Source: Karstenula rhodostoma CBS 690.94
Taxonomy: Eukaryota > Ascomycota > Dothideomycetes > Pleosporales > Didymosphaeriaceae
Assembly: GCA_010093485.1 (NCBI GenBank)
Contig: MU001513.1
Location: 715,650 to 779,649, forward strand
DNA length: 64,000 nucleotides
Direction of reading: 5' to 3'
Part shown: in pieces, positions 23,985 through 35,261 of the stretch
Position numbering within the stretch: position 1 is the first letter of the stretch
Layout of the letters: the number at the start of each line of letters is the position of its first letter
Translations under genes and position numbers: made by a program
Notes under the pieces: model-generated
What the model was told of the DNA's origin: nothing
Database searches by the model: none
What the model saw: the letters and a program-made list of their open reading frames with translations, nothing else

Positions 23985-25043
23985 ATGTCTGGTGCGTTGC
24001 TGCAAGCTCCCCGCCGCCCGCGCTGGTGCTGTGACGCTTTGCCGTGCTGTGCTGTGTTGTGCTGTGCTAACCGCAGCGTTTGTATATAGGAAGCGCAGGC
24101 TACGACCGACACATCACCATCTTCTCCGACCAGGGCCGCCTGTACCAAGTCGGTATGCATCCCCCGCCTCACCCTGCGATGCTGGCAGAGCTGCGCTGAC
24201 AGCTCCAGAATATGCCTTCAAGGCAATCACGGCGGCGAACATCACATCCGTGGGCGTGCGGGGCAAGGACTGCGCGGTAGTCATCTCGCAGAAGAAGGTG
24301 CCTGTATGTTGCCAAGCTCCAGCGTCATGCATATGCACATGGTGTCTACGGCCTGCGATAACTGACCCCTCCCCAGGACAAGCTGATCGAGCCCTCGTCC
24401 GTCTCCCACATCTTCAGGCTGTCGCCGTCGGTAGGCTGCGTCATGACCGGTTCCATAGCCGATGCCAGGGCCTCCGTGAGCCGGGCACGCGGCGAGGCTG
24501 CTGAGTTCCGCTACAAGTTTGGATACGAGATGCCCTGCGACGTGCTGGCCAAGCGGATAGCCAACATCAGCCAGGTCTACACCCAGCGGGTAAGCGAGGC
24601 TGCTGCACCCCAGCTGAGGCACGCGAGGAGACCACGAGTCGCTGACTTGACCACAGGCTTACATGCGGCCGTTGGGCGTGGCCACCACGCTCATCTCGCT
24701 GGACTCTGAATTCGGTCCCCAGCTGTACAAGTGCGACCCCGCAGGCTACTACGTCGGCTACAAGGCCACGGCATCGGGGCCCAAGACGCAGGAGGCGCTC
24801 AACTTCCTGGAGAAGAAGCTAAAGAACAAGGAGCATGCAGAGGGCAGCTGGGAGGAGGTGGTGGAGCTCGGCATCGCGGCGCTGAGCACGGTGCTGTCGG
24901 TGGACTTCAAGAAGGGCGAGCTCGAGGTAGGCATCGTGGGAGGGCCCAGGGCCGACGGCGAGGACGGCACGGACCCGCTGTTCAGGTCCCTCACGGAGGA
25001 GGAAATCGACGAACGTCTGCAGTCAATCGCCGACAAAGACTGA
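23985..25043 (+). CDS. SCL1: 20S proteasome subunit alpha1 (PSMA6/Scl1 type), 254 aa
   Basis: Five exons: 23985-23991, 24090-24152, 24209-24303, 24377-24589 and 24657-25043. The first exon is 7 nt (ATGTCTG). All joins keep the frame, and branch sites such as GTGCTAAC and GCGCTGAC are visible. The product has the alpha-subunit N-terminal signature [20 protein letters not shown] and the closely Scl1-like [19 protein letters not shown], which distinguishes alpha1 from the other six alpha subunits. Alpha subunits form the outer gate rings of the 20S core and lack the N-terminal catalytic Thr. Length and C-terminus ([18 protein letters not shown]) fit the family. Expected in cytosol and nucleus. 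The gene symbol is given by resemblance to yeast. Confidence 0.95.
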
Positions 25044-26017
25044 GGCCCGGCGCTGCGGACCTGGGTTTAGTGGGCGTAAGAGGTGGCAGCGGGCTGACAG
25101 GCTGCATGAAGAGCCCCAGCGACGCCGTCCAGCGTGAGCGTTAGACTGCTCGTTCTGCATCGGGCGCGCGCACTGAGGTCTGGCGCGGGACGAAAGGGGT
25201 CTCGCAAGCAGGCGTTTTCAGCGGCCAACGCGCGTGGGTTGTGTATGTATTAGCCTCACGTCAATGACAACGTTTCCTCTCACTCCAGCTGCACCGACGC
25301 AGGAACACATGGCGCGACGTCATGTCGCTGATCTCACTGGCCGCCGTCCGCAGCACAGCCGAAGCGTGGCTGACACGAGGGGAATAGTTGCGGTGACCCG
25401 CTCGCACTGAGCCTCGCCGGTAGCTGCCCGTGGAGCTTTCAGTTCACCCTCACCACGGCCTAATTTTGGACGCAGGCCAATCGCCGGCGCCGACGTCGCC
25501 GTGTCGTGCAGCGTGGCTCCGCACCATTCCGCATGCGGCAGACGCGCCAAACCCGACGCGGTCATGTGGCGCCCGCACGAGTGCTGAACACCACTCGCAG
25601 CCCAGCTATGCTCTTGCAAGAGTACCATGGCAGCTGGAGTCGACGGGTCCGTGGTGCGTGACAAACGCGCTTGGAGGCCGACTTTCTCAACTTCTCCATA
25701 CTACAGCCTACTCTTGCACCTTGTCGTGTCCTCCCACAGCGTGCCTTGCGATGCTGAATGGTGCAGCTGTCCAGCTGGGTCGTCTGCTCAAGACCAAAAT
25801 GTGGATCTCTCGGCAAGCTCTAGCAGCGGGAGCAGCCTACGGCCTCGCGACTACACTTGAACCACCGTTGAGCTTTCACGCTTTTCTTTCTATATAACGG
25901 TCGCCACGCCGCCGCCGGACTACTCCACCACTATCAAGCCTCATCATCATCCTCGCTACCAAACTCGCCTTCATTCGTTCTCTTTCAAGTCTTGTTATCA
26001 GCCATTCACCCATCGCC
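25044..26017. other. Intergenic with candidate TATA box
   Basis: 974 bp without a gene. A TATATAA sequence at 25891-25897 lies about 120 bp before the next start codon and is followed by a CT-rich leader, so it may be the core promoter of the gene at 26018. Confidence 0.4.
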
Positions 26018-26858
26018 ATGTCCGACGGTCGTAAGGCTACCCCTACTCCATTCCAACCCCAGCCCGATCTTCTTCTCAACACCGTCTATACTACACCCTG
26101 ACTCACAAACCCATCCAACCTAGACCCAGTTATTAACAATGTCCTTTAGTGAACGATGCCCGCGCCGTGCGCATTGCGGAGATTATGAACGACTTCCGCA
26201 ACCTGCAACACTACCTCAGCCAACTGCGCGCCTCTCCTACCGCAGAAGAATACTATCTCGAGGGCTACTCTCTGCTCCGTCAATGCAGCAGCGAAGCCCA
26301 GAGCATCCTCACGACTCCTTTCGCCGCCACCAGTGGGGCACCGGGCGGTGACGCTGAGCGCGAGAAGCAGCAATTGAGGGCGTAAGTGCGCCTCGTCTCC
26401 ATCACTTTCTGAGTCCTGGAACCCAATTCGACAATTGGCCCAGGACAGGCTCATGGGATGTGGTGGATAAGCAGGCAACGCAGAGCGAGGCTGACATCAG
26501 AGTAGAATTATTGTCGATGCTGCGGTACGGCGCTTTCAGTGCCAGAGGGCATACCTGAGAGCACATGCGGGACTGAGGTGGATGAACTCGCGGAACAGCG
26601 TCCTGCGAGGACAGAAGCCGAATGCGAGTCACTTTGCAGCTCTCCAGGCCGCTGACAGTAGTCTGCGGATGGTACGTGAACCACCCTCTACAAACCCAAA
26701 GCATTCCAAACACAATACTGACCCTTCTCCAGGAACTCCTCGCCATCACCGACGCGCATGTCGACAACACGCTGCGCGCCCAGGACGCCTCGCAGCGCAA
26801 ATGGCTCGCCGAAGACCCTTCCCTGATTCAAATCCAGCAGATCCTCATGAGCCGATAA
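26018..26858 (+). CDS. Small conserved-looking hypothetical protein, about 178 aa
   Basis: Probable exons are 26018-26030, 26150-26381, 26506-26671 and 26733-26858. The 13-nt first exon (ATGTCCGACGGTC) with GTAAGG donor joins an acceptor at 26149 to give MSDGLNDARAVRIAEIMNDF, which is convincing. Exon 2 is alpha-helical (NLQHYLSQLRASPTAEEYYL). The last exon ends in an acidic helical tail (KWLAEDPSLIQIQQILMSR). The 5' edge of exon 3 is the weakest point: the acceptor at 26505 keeps the frame but is not strong. No domain is recognised. The size and helical character would suit a subunit of a larger complex, but that is only an impression. Confidence 0.55.
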
Positions 26859-28577
26859 ACCCCCTCGCCGATACCGCGCTCCTCTTCTAAACTCCGCCGG
26901 GGTGGTCTGGTTCGGGCGCGGCCCTTCTTCGACACCACGACTCGATTCGACATCTCGACCCCCAAAAAGCCTTTCCTAAACGATACCCCCTCCGTCGGTC
27001 TCCTTTCCGCGTCATAGTCTGCTTCCCTTGGACCCTGCAGGCGGCAGCGACTCGTGCTCTACACACGCGCTACGCTCACGCACCTTGACATGTTTACATA
27101 CCTCACCTTTCGCATCTGTTGACCGTCTCGCATTTCGATTTTTGCTTCGCTATTCCCTACCTAGTCCATCTATCCTCCGCATTCTTCAGCACCGTTTTCG
27201 TGTCGTTCGACGTCGCTTCCGCGAGACGGGTACATACGCTGTGCTGGCCCACGCTTACCCGGAAAATGGCCCTACCTTAGCCTCGGCCGTCACCGCATCT
27301 TTTCGTTCTAGTCTCCAGCGAACTTTTTTCTGCTTTCTTCTTTGGTACACCATGGTGGTAACAGCTTGTTTAGCGTAGGCGTTGGTGTTGACGCGGCGCC
27401 GGCTTTTGGGCCGGGGGACGTCGGCAGGGTTGGAGGGCGCTAGTGGGCGAAGAAGAGGAAGGTTGGCGCGAGCTGTCCTGATGGGGAAATGGCATGATGT
27501 GTAGAGCTGGATGGATGGGCTGTGGCGTCTGCGTCTGCGTCTGCGTCTATTGTACGTTGCTCTTTTTCCTTCTCGGTTGCATTTTCCCAATCTTACTATA
27601 TCTATCATATTCACATGTATATACATACTCGTTCTTCTTTCTGCACCGTACATACATACATATCCACCTACCTGAATCCACATCCCTCACACCAGCACCC
27701 TCCCCCTCCCTTCATCAATCACTCAATCACTCAACCCTACAAAGCCACCCCACCGCCGCTCCATTCCAGACCAGCTGAGCCCAGTGTCCCCCCCCCCCCT
27801 CTCTCTCTCGGGACTCGCTTCGCTTTGCCCCGCTACCGAACAGCCCTGCGCAGCTGGCCCATCAGCTCCCGACACAGCGGTCAGCTTCGCCCTGTCTAGC
27901 GCGCTGCGTCCCGATCGCGAAACCAACGAACCCGCTCCGCATCGCGCGCCGAGCATCTGGGTCCAGGGGAGCTGGGACGCACCGCTGGTGATGCTAGCCT
28001 GGGCTGCGCTGGGTAGATCCGCGGGCGCGCGCGCGGACTAGTACCCGGATGTCGTGACTCGTCTCGTCTCGTCCCCTTCCCTACCATCACCACACCGCGC
28101 CGCTACAAACCTTCCCAAGCTCGTGCTGTCGTTTGTAGATACGGTCCAGGGCAGTGCGGTGCGTTCGGTTCGGCACTTTTGCGCGCACGGACGCCCGGCC
28201 ACGTGGGGGCCTTGTCCGCGCGTTACGTAGTATGGGATGGCGCGGATCGGGGCTGCCGATCGGTTGCTAGGGGTGCGGTGTGGGGCCGGGGTTGCCGATC
28301 GTTTGGTGAAGGTGCATGGGGTGGGAGGGGTAGGAGAAGAGGAGAAGATATGAGGTGAGGGAGGTGGGTATTACTATCATAAACGGCTGTCTAATGGTGG
28401 ACAGAGTGCATCGTAAATCCGGAGTAGCCTGTCGCCATGGCTGGAGAAAGAACGCCAACTCTCCAGCTACATGCCCTCGCTGCCCACAAATCCTTCGCAG
28501 AAAGCTAGTCTTCCCGTTGTAGGAATAACTTCCCCAAACCACAGCCATATACCACGTTCGGCAACACGCTCTGCCAC
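26859..28577. other. Long pyrimidine-rich intergenic region
   Basis: 1.7 kb without a supported gene. It is strongly C/T-rich on the plus strand. It carries GCGTCT repeated four times (27525-27548), a run of 12 C (27788-27799) followed by a CT dinucleotide run to about 27809, and CATA-type repeats near 27620-27660. Several open frames here on both strands have repetitive composition and are not genes. Confidence 0.6.
27525..27548. repeat. Hexanucleotide microsatellite (GCGTCT)4
   Basis: Four perfect copies of GCGTCT in the pyrimidine-rich intergenic region. Non-coding as far as can be seen. Confidence 0.8.
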
Positions 28578-30080
28578 CTACCCCCTCATCTCCTCGCGGT
28601 GCCGCGCAACCATGACCTCCAACTCCCGCAACTGCTTCTGCCGCACGACCCCCAACCGCGCGTCGTTCCCCGCGCGCTGCCGAAGACGCTCCTCCCGCTG
28701 AGCCAAGGTCGTCTCGCGAGCTTCGAGCACGTACTGTCTGCCAGCTAGGTCGTGTTCCCGGGTATCGAGGTTCTGCTCCCGATTATTCAAGCGCGTCTCC
28801 CGCTCATGAAGGTCCTTCTCGCGCTGATCGAGCCGCGCCTGCCACTCCAGTTGAGGCTGGGTGTCCACGTCGGCGGGCTCGATGGTGTCGTTCTCCGGCG
28901 TGGGTGAGAGGACGAAGGGGTTCGGAGGAGCCCTGGATCGTCGGTTTTGGCGGAGGCTGTTGGACCGCGGGCCAAACAGGGGTGGATATGAGACGAACAG
29001 GGGGCTGGACGGAGTCTCTCCAGGCGGGAACTCCCCGAGGAGAGGCAGTCGGGGTGGGTTCTGCTCGCTGTCTTGGGTGGTTCCGGCATCGTCGACATCC
29101 ATAGCGGCCGTTTCATTGTCGTCTGCGGTCAGGTCGGCTGCTTGAGTGCCGTCCTGGGTGCTGTTCGGCAAGCCCCAGTTCCGCTGGATACGTTCTGCGA
29201 GGGTCTGCGGTGTGGGGCGAGCACGCGGCGTGGGATTCCAGAAGGAGTTGGGGAAGGGAGTGGGTTGCTCTTGCTGTTGCGGTTGCGGTTGACCTGGCTG
29301 ACGCTGGCTATTGTCACCAGTCGCATCGTTGCCGCTAGCGTTCTCGCGTTTGATTGTTGTGGTCTTGCGGGAATTCGGAGCTGCTGCCTCCTTCTTTTTG
29401 TCCTCTTTGCGCTGCCTACGCGAACCCTGCGTGGTGCGAGCTCGCTCTCGGACACTGTTGATGTCGCGTGTGATGGAGTTGAAGCTCTCCAGAGGCTGCG
29501 AGATGTGTCAGCCATGCCACCAAAGCACAGTTGGGATACGTACGTCTTGGTCGTCATCACTGTTGATGAGATTGATCACCGGGTCCTCGCGTTGTCGCTC
29601 TCGGAATAGTCGTGGGGGGCCAGGAACTTGAGGACTGGCCAAACGACGAGAGCCAATTACTGAGGCTTCATGTAGTAGTCGTGGCCCGGGTGCTCCGCTA
29701 GGTAATGTAATCCCTCCGTGGGCCCGGCGCACGCTATCTGCTGTTGCCGCTGCTGCTGCTTGGCCGGATCTATGCGATTCTGCTACTCTTGCCCATGAAC
29801 CTAGTGCTGGAGCTGGCGTTGGCGCCTCCATCCACACAGTCCGACAAAGCGGGCACTTCTTCGCGAGCCGCGGGTTGTTTGTAAGTATGGCCGTGAGGCA
29901 GTTGCGACCGAAGATGTGGTTGCACCCCTCGATTTTGATTTGCACACACTGTTCCAGGACGTAGTTGTCGAGGCAAATCGGACACTCGTCGAGCACGGGG
30001 AGGTCCTGCGGGTCAACGGGCTTGGTCTTCTCCTTCAGGAAGGTTGTGCAACGCTCGCGCGCAGCCTTGTGGTCGGCCAT
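28578..30080 (-). CDS. RING-finger protein with C-terminal coiled coil, 484 aa
   Basis: Two exons, 30080-29544 and 29495-28578, joined in phase 0 across a 48-nt intron (GTACGT donor, CTGAC branch, CGCAG acceptor). Residues about 33-80 form a RING-type finger: CPICLDNYVLEQC, then CNHIFGRNCL, then KKCPLC. The fifth canonical ligand (third residue after the His) is Gly instead of Cys or His, a change I recall from other fungal RING proteins. Such domains usually act as E3 ubiquitin ligases recruiting an E2. The centre is disordered and Pro/Gln-rich. The C-terminal 60 residues repeat an RExxL heptad (KDLHERETRLNNREQNLD), predicting a long coiled coil. The substrate is unknown. Confidence 0.85.
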
Positions 30081-31202
30081 TGCGAAGATGTTTGGGCGTA
30101 AGTTAATCGCCGATGTAGAAGTCGCAAAGTGTATGTCGATTCAGAAGCGAGGTGCGGCGTTTTTGAATGGGCGGGGACGAGGTGAGAGGTCGAGGCGCGT
30201 GCATGCGGTGAGGGACGCGGGCGTTTGCACATTCACCGTGGCACAGACATCTCAAATTTTGAAAGCGGGTATGGGGTGAGCAGGGATCATTACAACTGTC
30301 GCTCTTGTATTGCGGTGCGTGTAAATTACCGAAGCAAACAACTTGCAAATGCAAACAATAACAACCATGGAACAATAGCGTCGGTGAGGTATACAGACAA
30401 TATGCGCCCGCCTTAGCAAACAACAACACTCTTCTCGTGCGTTTATAGCTAGCGAGCTTCTAAACAAACAAAAAAAGACAGTCATAGAGACAGCACCATG
30501 ATATCTTGCGAAGTGGCATACTACATGCAAATTCTCACGGCAGCGCTCGCCACAATGGTTTTTCATCTCCTACAGTACGAAGATAAAAGTCTGCGTACAA
30601 TCGGCCTACGTATTACCTACCCTGGGGCAATACACCCTACTTAGGCTTTTGTTGCTACAGTCGACGGGTGATACCCTATGCACGCAACGACTGTGCTCAC
30701 ACTTTTAAATCAGCATTGTACGCCTAAACTCTACAGCCAAGAATCCTGGAAACAGAATCCTGAGAATTATCACTGGCCCAAAACGGTATTCGGTTTTCTA
30801 CACATCCAAATAGGGACTACACAAGCAGGTTAGTAAGCCGAGGAGCCTTTTCTATCCTCGGCCCGAACGAACTATAACAATTCCAGGACCAAATGCACGT
30901 TGAGGTACCTTCTTCCCCACAAATAACAACGTGGGTGTGGTGAGTAAAACTTACACCTCCGTCTTGGACAGACGCCTTGCCCGAACTAAGTCGTAACTCG
31001 AGTTTACCTGATACAAGCTCACGAGATATCTCACTCCTACTACAAACAGTGGCAGTGCGAGGCGGAGCAATGAGCGCATCTATAGAAAATCCTGAAGTAT
31101 AAAACCATGAAGCTAACTCTGTTCACGTTTCCCCATCCGCACCAAAAGTCCTTTTGTTCAAACCACCTCCAATAATAAAATTATCACGTCCTAGCACGAA
31201 CT
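30081..31202. other. Intergenic with an inverted repeat
   Basis: No supported gene. A perfect 8-bp inverted repeat, GCCGAGGA (30837-30844) and TCCTCGGC (30855-30862) with a 10-base spacer, stands out. It could be an operator or a hairpin. Confidence 0.4.
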
Positions 31203-31451
31203 ACGCAGCTCACCACCTTCCTCCTCACTGCGATGTCCCTCGCCGGCCTGGCTTCTGCGCAGAATTTCGAGTGCCAATCTTAGAACGTACGAATACCTTA
31301 CCCGCCGTCCATGACCAGACTTCACGCTGATGCAATTCGATAACAGAACTGTGCCGGGAACACGGTGTGCTTCCATGTTGCCACGTCATCCAACTGTGTC
31401 AATTCGAGCATTTGTTCTTCATGGGGCATTGGAAACGGGCAGTGTAGTTAG
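31203..31451 (+). pseudogene. Remnant of a small secreted cysteine-rich protein gene
   Basis: Exon 1 (31203-31286) encodes a typical signal-peptide core (FLLTAMSLAGLASA) ending in an AxA-type cleavage site before QN. Exon 2 (31347-31451) encodes a short Cys-rich tail with five Cys that ends cleanly at a TAG. The 60-nt intron has a GTACGA donor and a GATAACAG acceptor. Two defects are visible: the expected start codon position (31203-31205) is ACG, and a TAG at 31281-31283 interrupts the frame five bases before the donor. A later in-frame ATG (31233) would leave a signal peptide too short to work. About six Cys in under 50 mature residues is effector-like. Whether it is expressed at all is doubtful. 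It ends 295 bp from the UstYa gene. Confidence 0.5.
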
Positions 31452-31745
31452 ATGCATTGACCCAGTATGGGAGCCGAGATGGTTTGGAACGTGGTTGACG
31501 ATGAAAGAAGGTGCTGCGGTGGGATGGATAGTGGGGTGGCCGGGACGTTCCGTAGATATGGAAATTGGTCGCATGAAACTGCACGATCTAGCAAGGGCTT
31601 GGACTCGTCTTACAGATAGCGAACATGATTTGATCAGCATCGCGACGCATTTAGGAGCCCTGGGTGTCGTGCATTCGACTATAGCAAGCACAAGAAAGTT
31701 TAGGTATATACACTAATCCTGGATACGAACTTGGGAAGCAGACTT

Positions 31746-32676
31746 CTAGAAGATCTCCTGATCGTCATAAGCCCGCACGCTCTCCAGCCTCTTCCGCACC
31801 TCATTCGGATCGCGGCAGACATGCTTGCTATCCCAGCCATCACTGCCGCCGTTGTGGTCAGGAAACGTAGTCTCCAGACCTTCCATGCTCATGTCCGCGC
31901 TGCACAAAATGGCCTGGCGCATGTAGTCGAAGCAATGAATCATGTGCCAGTGGTGGTCCTCTGGCATGGATGTGATGTCCCAAAGAGAGTGGTTGGAGGT
32001 CATGGCGGAGTAAACTTCGACCACGGCGAAAAGGCAGTGCAGCTGGTGGGTCATGGATGTCGTGAAGACAGTCTGGTTGGGCCAGGAGATGGGGGTGGGC
32101 AGGTCGTGGTAGTTCTCTGGGTCGGGAATGGACTGGAATCCCATTCCCTCTGTGGAAATGGTCAGTGACGTGACTAAGTCCTTGATAACGAGTTTGCTTA
32201 CTGGGCATCAGCTCATTCCAGGCATGCAGAGTCTCAGGGGTGAAGAACTCGGATGTGTTCATGGGCGCGAACGTCTGGTTGACCTGGAATTTCGTGACTT
32301 GGGTAGGGACTGCCTCGCGTCAATGCCGAATCGACTGCCTCTTGAAAAGCCACCTACTGTGAGGTCCCCAACCCGTGACATCGCCCCCTACTTCCGATGC
32401 ACTGCTACTTCTCTTGCTTCCCAGGCCAAGCTGTCGCAGCATCCCTTGATCTTTTGCAAGGAATCCGACCATTATGAGCTGTAGCCCAATGACCACAAAC
32501 CACCGCGACGCCTTCAGTATGCCAACACACGCATTTGTCTTCGATCTCCGCCTCGTAAATGTGTCTGCCGCCCAGTGCTTCTCCATACCAACAAGGGACT
32601 CCACCTCCGTCGAAGAGTCGTCGTCGTGGTTGTCGACTGCGGAAACATTCTTGTACCCGTGTTGTGGCTCCATCAT
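31746..32676 (-). CDS. UstYa-family (DUF3328) protein, 276 aa
   Basis: Three exons, 32676-32358, 32309-32202 and 32149-31746, with introns of 48 and 52 nt that keep the frame. Layout is typical of the family: an N-terminal cytosolic part, one transmembrane helix at about 58-74 (WFVVIGLQLIMVGFL), the GGDVTGWGPH region, a WNELMPKGMGF segment, and two HXXHC motifs, HQLHC (177-181) and HMIHC (211-215). UstYa-type proteins are oxidases, some of them acting as oxidative cyclases, in fungal ribosomal-peptide and other secondary-metabolite pathways. The histidines are thought to bind metal. Both motifs are intact, so the enzyme is probably functional. It sits next to a broken small secreted Cys-rich gene and within reach of a regulator and a reductase, but no clear precursor peptide is seen. 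Confidence 0.9.
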
Positions 32677-33961
32677 GGCGGTTAAAGAAACGAATGACAC
32701 CGGGTCTAACTTTGGAAACAAAAAAATCGATATGGCGCGAAGGGAAAGTGAGCACAGCTAACGAGCATCAGGCAGCACGGCGCACCGCCGTATATGATGC
32801 CTCCTCCATGCGCAGCGGTGCACCAGATGGATCTGCAACCGCATTTGTTTGACAATCGTTGAACGTCTCTCAAATGCCGCTGTCGCCGCGGGCATGCGCA
32901 AGCGCGGAGCAGGTATGCGAAACGGAAGCTTGTGTCGAGAATACCCAGACTAATCCCTGCTTCGTTAGGTCTTGGGGATGAAACAGGCGATCATTCGTGA
33001 GCAGTGAGAAGCTAGGCTGCATATGACTGTAATGTGAAACTTTAGCGGAGCTCTTGCTGAACGTCAATTGGAAAACCACCAAACACGGTCCTTTATTGTA
33101 ACGGGAGTGCCACGCCCTGTTTCTTGCTAGAATGACGAGTCTATAAAATCCGGAAAGTGAGATCTCTATGTATGTATGGGACTCAACATCAGTCAAGCTG
33201 GGAACCTTGGAAGTTAACGTATCACGTGATTTGATACACGGTTGGCTGAAAAAGTCTTACCGTCATCGAGACATCATTTTTTTATTCGATATAATCGTCT
33301 CAAATTTTTCACTCATGCTTCTCCGCGTTATTAGAGCATATGCACTGCCGAAGTGGCTGCGTGGCATCACTCAGCTTCCTCACTTTGTCATACAACTACT
33401 ACTCATCCAGTGGACTGTGGTTGGGCGTTTATGTGTGCCCTTTGAAAAGAATCTCGGTTGCTTGCAGCGAGACTGCGCCCACTGACTATTGTGCGCAACC
33501 GGTACGACGTTGCACTGCCTGTCACTTTCCTGCACTCATGTGCTTGAGCCCCTCGAACCAGAGAAACCGTGCATTCGTGATCACAATCTACTCATATGCA
33601 TGCGCTCAGCCGTTCTGAATGATTGATCAGTCTCCGAGGCCGATGCTGCAATTATTCCAAATTAAACATTCTGAGTATCAACTCACTCGATCACACTGGG
33701 AGCAAGTGGTTGATGATTATCTCGCGTGCAGTCTGCATAGTGAGTCAGAAATGTTCGTAAGTATGTTATTAGTATCAGTGCGTGTGAGGCACTGATAAAC
33801 TACCATGTCGTGCGACCATACACAGGCCTGGCTTAGCGGTCACCGCAGGAGATTGCCGCCTCACATTTTGATCTATAAGTTTGCCTCTCTAGAGCTCGCT
33901 GCAGCCTCCAGAGCTTTTGGTTCTCTTCTAAACCCATATACAGATCGGTCGAGTTTGAAGA
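32677..33961. other. Intergenic, divergent promoters
   Basis: 1.28 kb between the divergent UstYa and DUF6594 genes. No coding frame is recognised. Confidence 0.5.
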
Positions 33962-35100
33962 ATGATCGAGAAAGCCGAGCCCGCAGCGCCAACGTTCCGC
34001 GACCAATGGAAGTGGCAAGACTCTCCAATCGGTTACCCCAAGCTCGCAGAGCGTATCGCAGTGCTGCCCGAAACTGGGATTTACCGCCGGTTTGATGCAC
34101 TCAATGCACGCAATCTTCTTTATCTTCAATCTGAACTTTGTACGCTCGAGAACGCAATACGTGAGCAGGAGGAGAGAGATCAACATGATAAGAGAGGCAA
34201 CAAGTCAAAGTACGCTACGGATCATGCCTGCATGTTGAATGATGCACCGAGCGTTGGCAGAAGGCAACTCAATCTGGTTGAGACGCTTCGGAAGAAGATC
34301 TCGCAATATAGTAAGTCAGCGTACAGATTGATTCAGATAAAGCATAAGAGGCTGAATTTTTCGACACCGCGGTTTTGGCTTTATACAGTACCAAGACCAA
34401 AGTCTGAGTACATCTTGGCCCATGCTTGCATACCCTGGAGTAACATACGAGGTATCTCATCGCGACGGCTTGGGCTAATCATACTCTTGTTTAGACAAAG
34501 CGCTTATTCAGCAGTCGAAGCTGCAGAGGATCCATCCACCAGACCGTTTTGACCTTAGTAACGTCCAAGCCTTCCTTCAGAGCGAGCATATGAAAAATGA
34601 TTTGGTGGGTGAGGACTCTGAGACATGGGGCAACCCACGCGACCCAGACAATCATCCACCTGATCTCATTGGCATCAAACCTCGCCGAAAGGAAGACACC
34701 TTCTCTCGTCTTGTGGCTGAGAATGCTGTCCATTTGTTCAAATGCGGCCTGGGTCGTTTTACCAAAAAAGATCGACACCTTGGACGGAAAGTCTACTATG
34801 ACACGCACGTCATGAAAGCAACGGTTGTGATGACCTCCATCTTGGCATCGCTCATTCCTATAGCCTCTATCTGGGTGTTGGTGTCTCTGCATTCCTTGAA
34901 GCACAAAATGATCGCTATTGCGGCTTTCAATGTGCTCATATCGACATGCCTGACCTTCTTCACGGATGCAAGGAGAACAGATGTTTTTGCAGTTACAGCC
35001 GCGTAAGATAACCCAAAGCCTCGTACACAGTTCCTGACTGACTCGTGATATTAGATTCACGGCAGTCCAAGTTGTTTTTATTGGTGCTGGCGATGGCTAG
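33962..35100 (+). CDS. DUF6594-like membrane protein, 300 aa
   Basis: Three exons, 33962-34310, 34495-35002 and 35055-35100. The 184-nt first intron is long for this window, but both joins keep the frame and the last 46-nt exon completes a typical end (FTAVQVVFIGAGDG). The N-terminal signature SPIGYPKLAERIAVLPETGI followed by YRRFDALNARNLLYLQSEL is characteristic of DUF6594. Two C-terminal hydrophobic segments (VVMTSILASLIPIASIWVLV and a second around MIAIAAFNVLISTCL), plus the third-exon segment, predict a membrane anchor. No biochemical role is established. Members are numerous in Pezizomycotina and often lie in variable regions. Confidence 0.82.
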
Positions 35101-35261
35101 CCAGGCAACGGAGCATGTTGATTGATCGTTCGTGTCTATCAAGAAGGGATCACGTGGTGGGTCGAGGAGCAATGTGTGAATTAGATTTCCAAAAATCCAA
35201 GAACGTGAGTAATCTAGTGCACAGTTGACCTGGTCTGAGTTGTGGTGCTTGATCAAATAGT

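Noticed and set aside
27028..28093. Several open frames of 60-140 codons on both strands
   Set aside because: They lie in pyrimidine-rich microsatellite DNA, have repetitive composition and overlap one another.
32313..32339. TGA (about 32322) as the end of the first UstYa exon
   Set aside because: It lies inside a 48-nt intron with GT..AG borders. Splicing restores the full UstYa layout with both HXXHC motifs.
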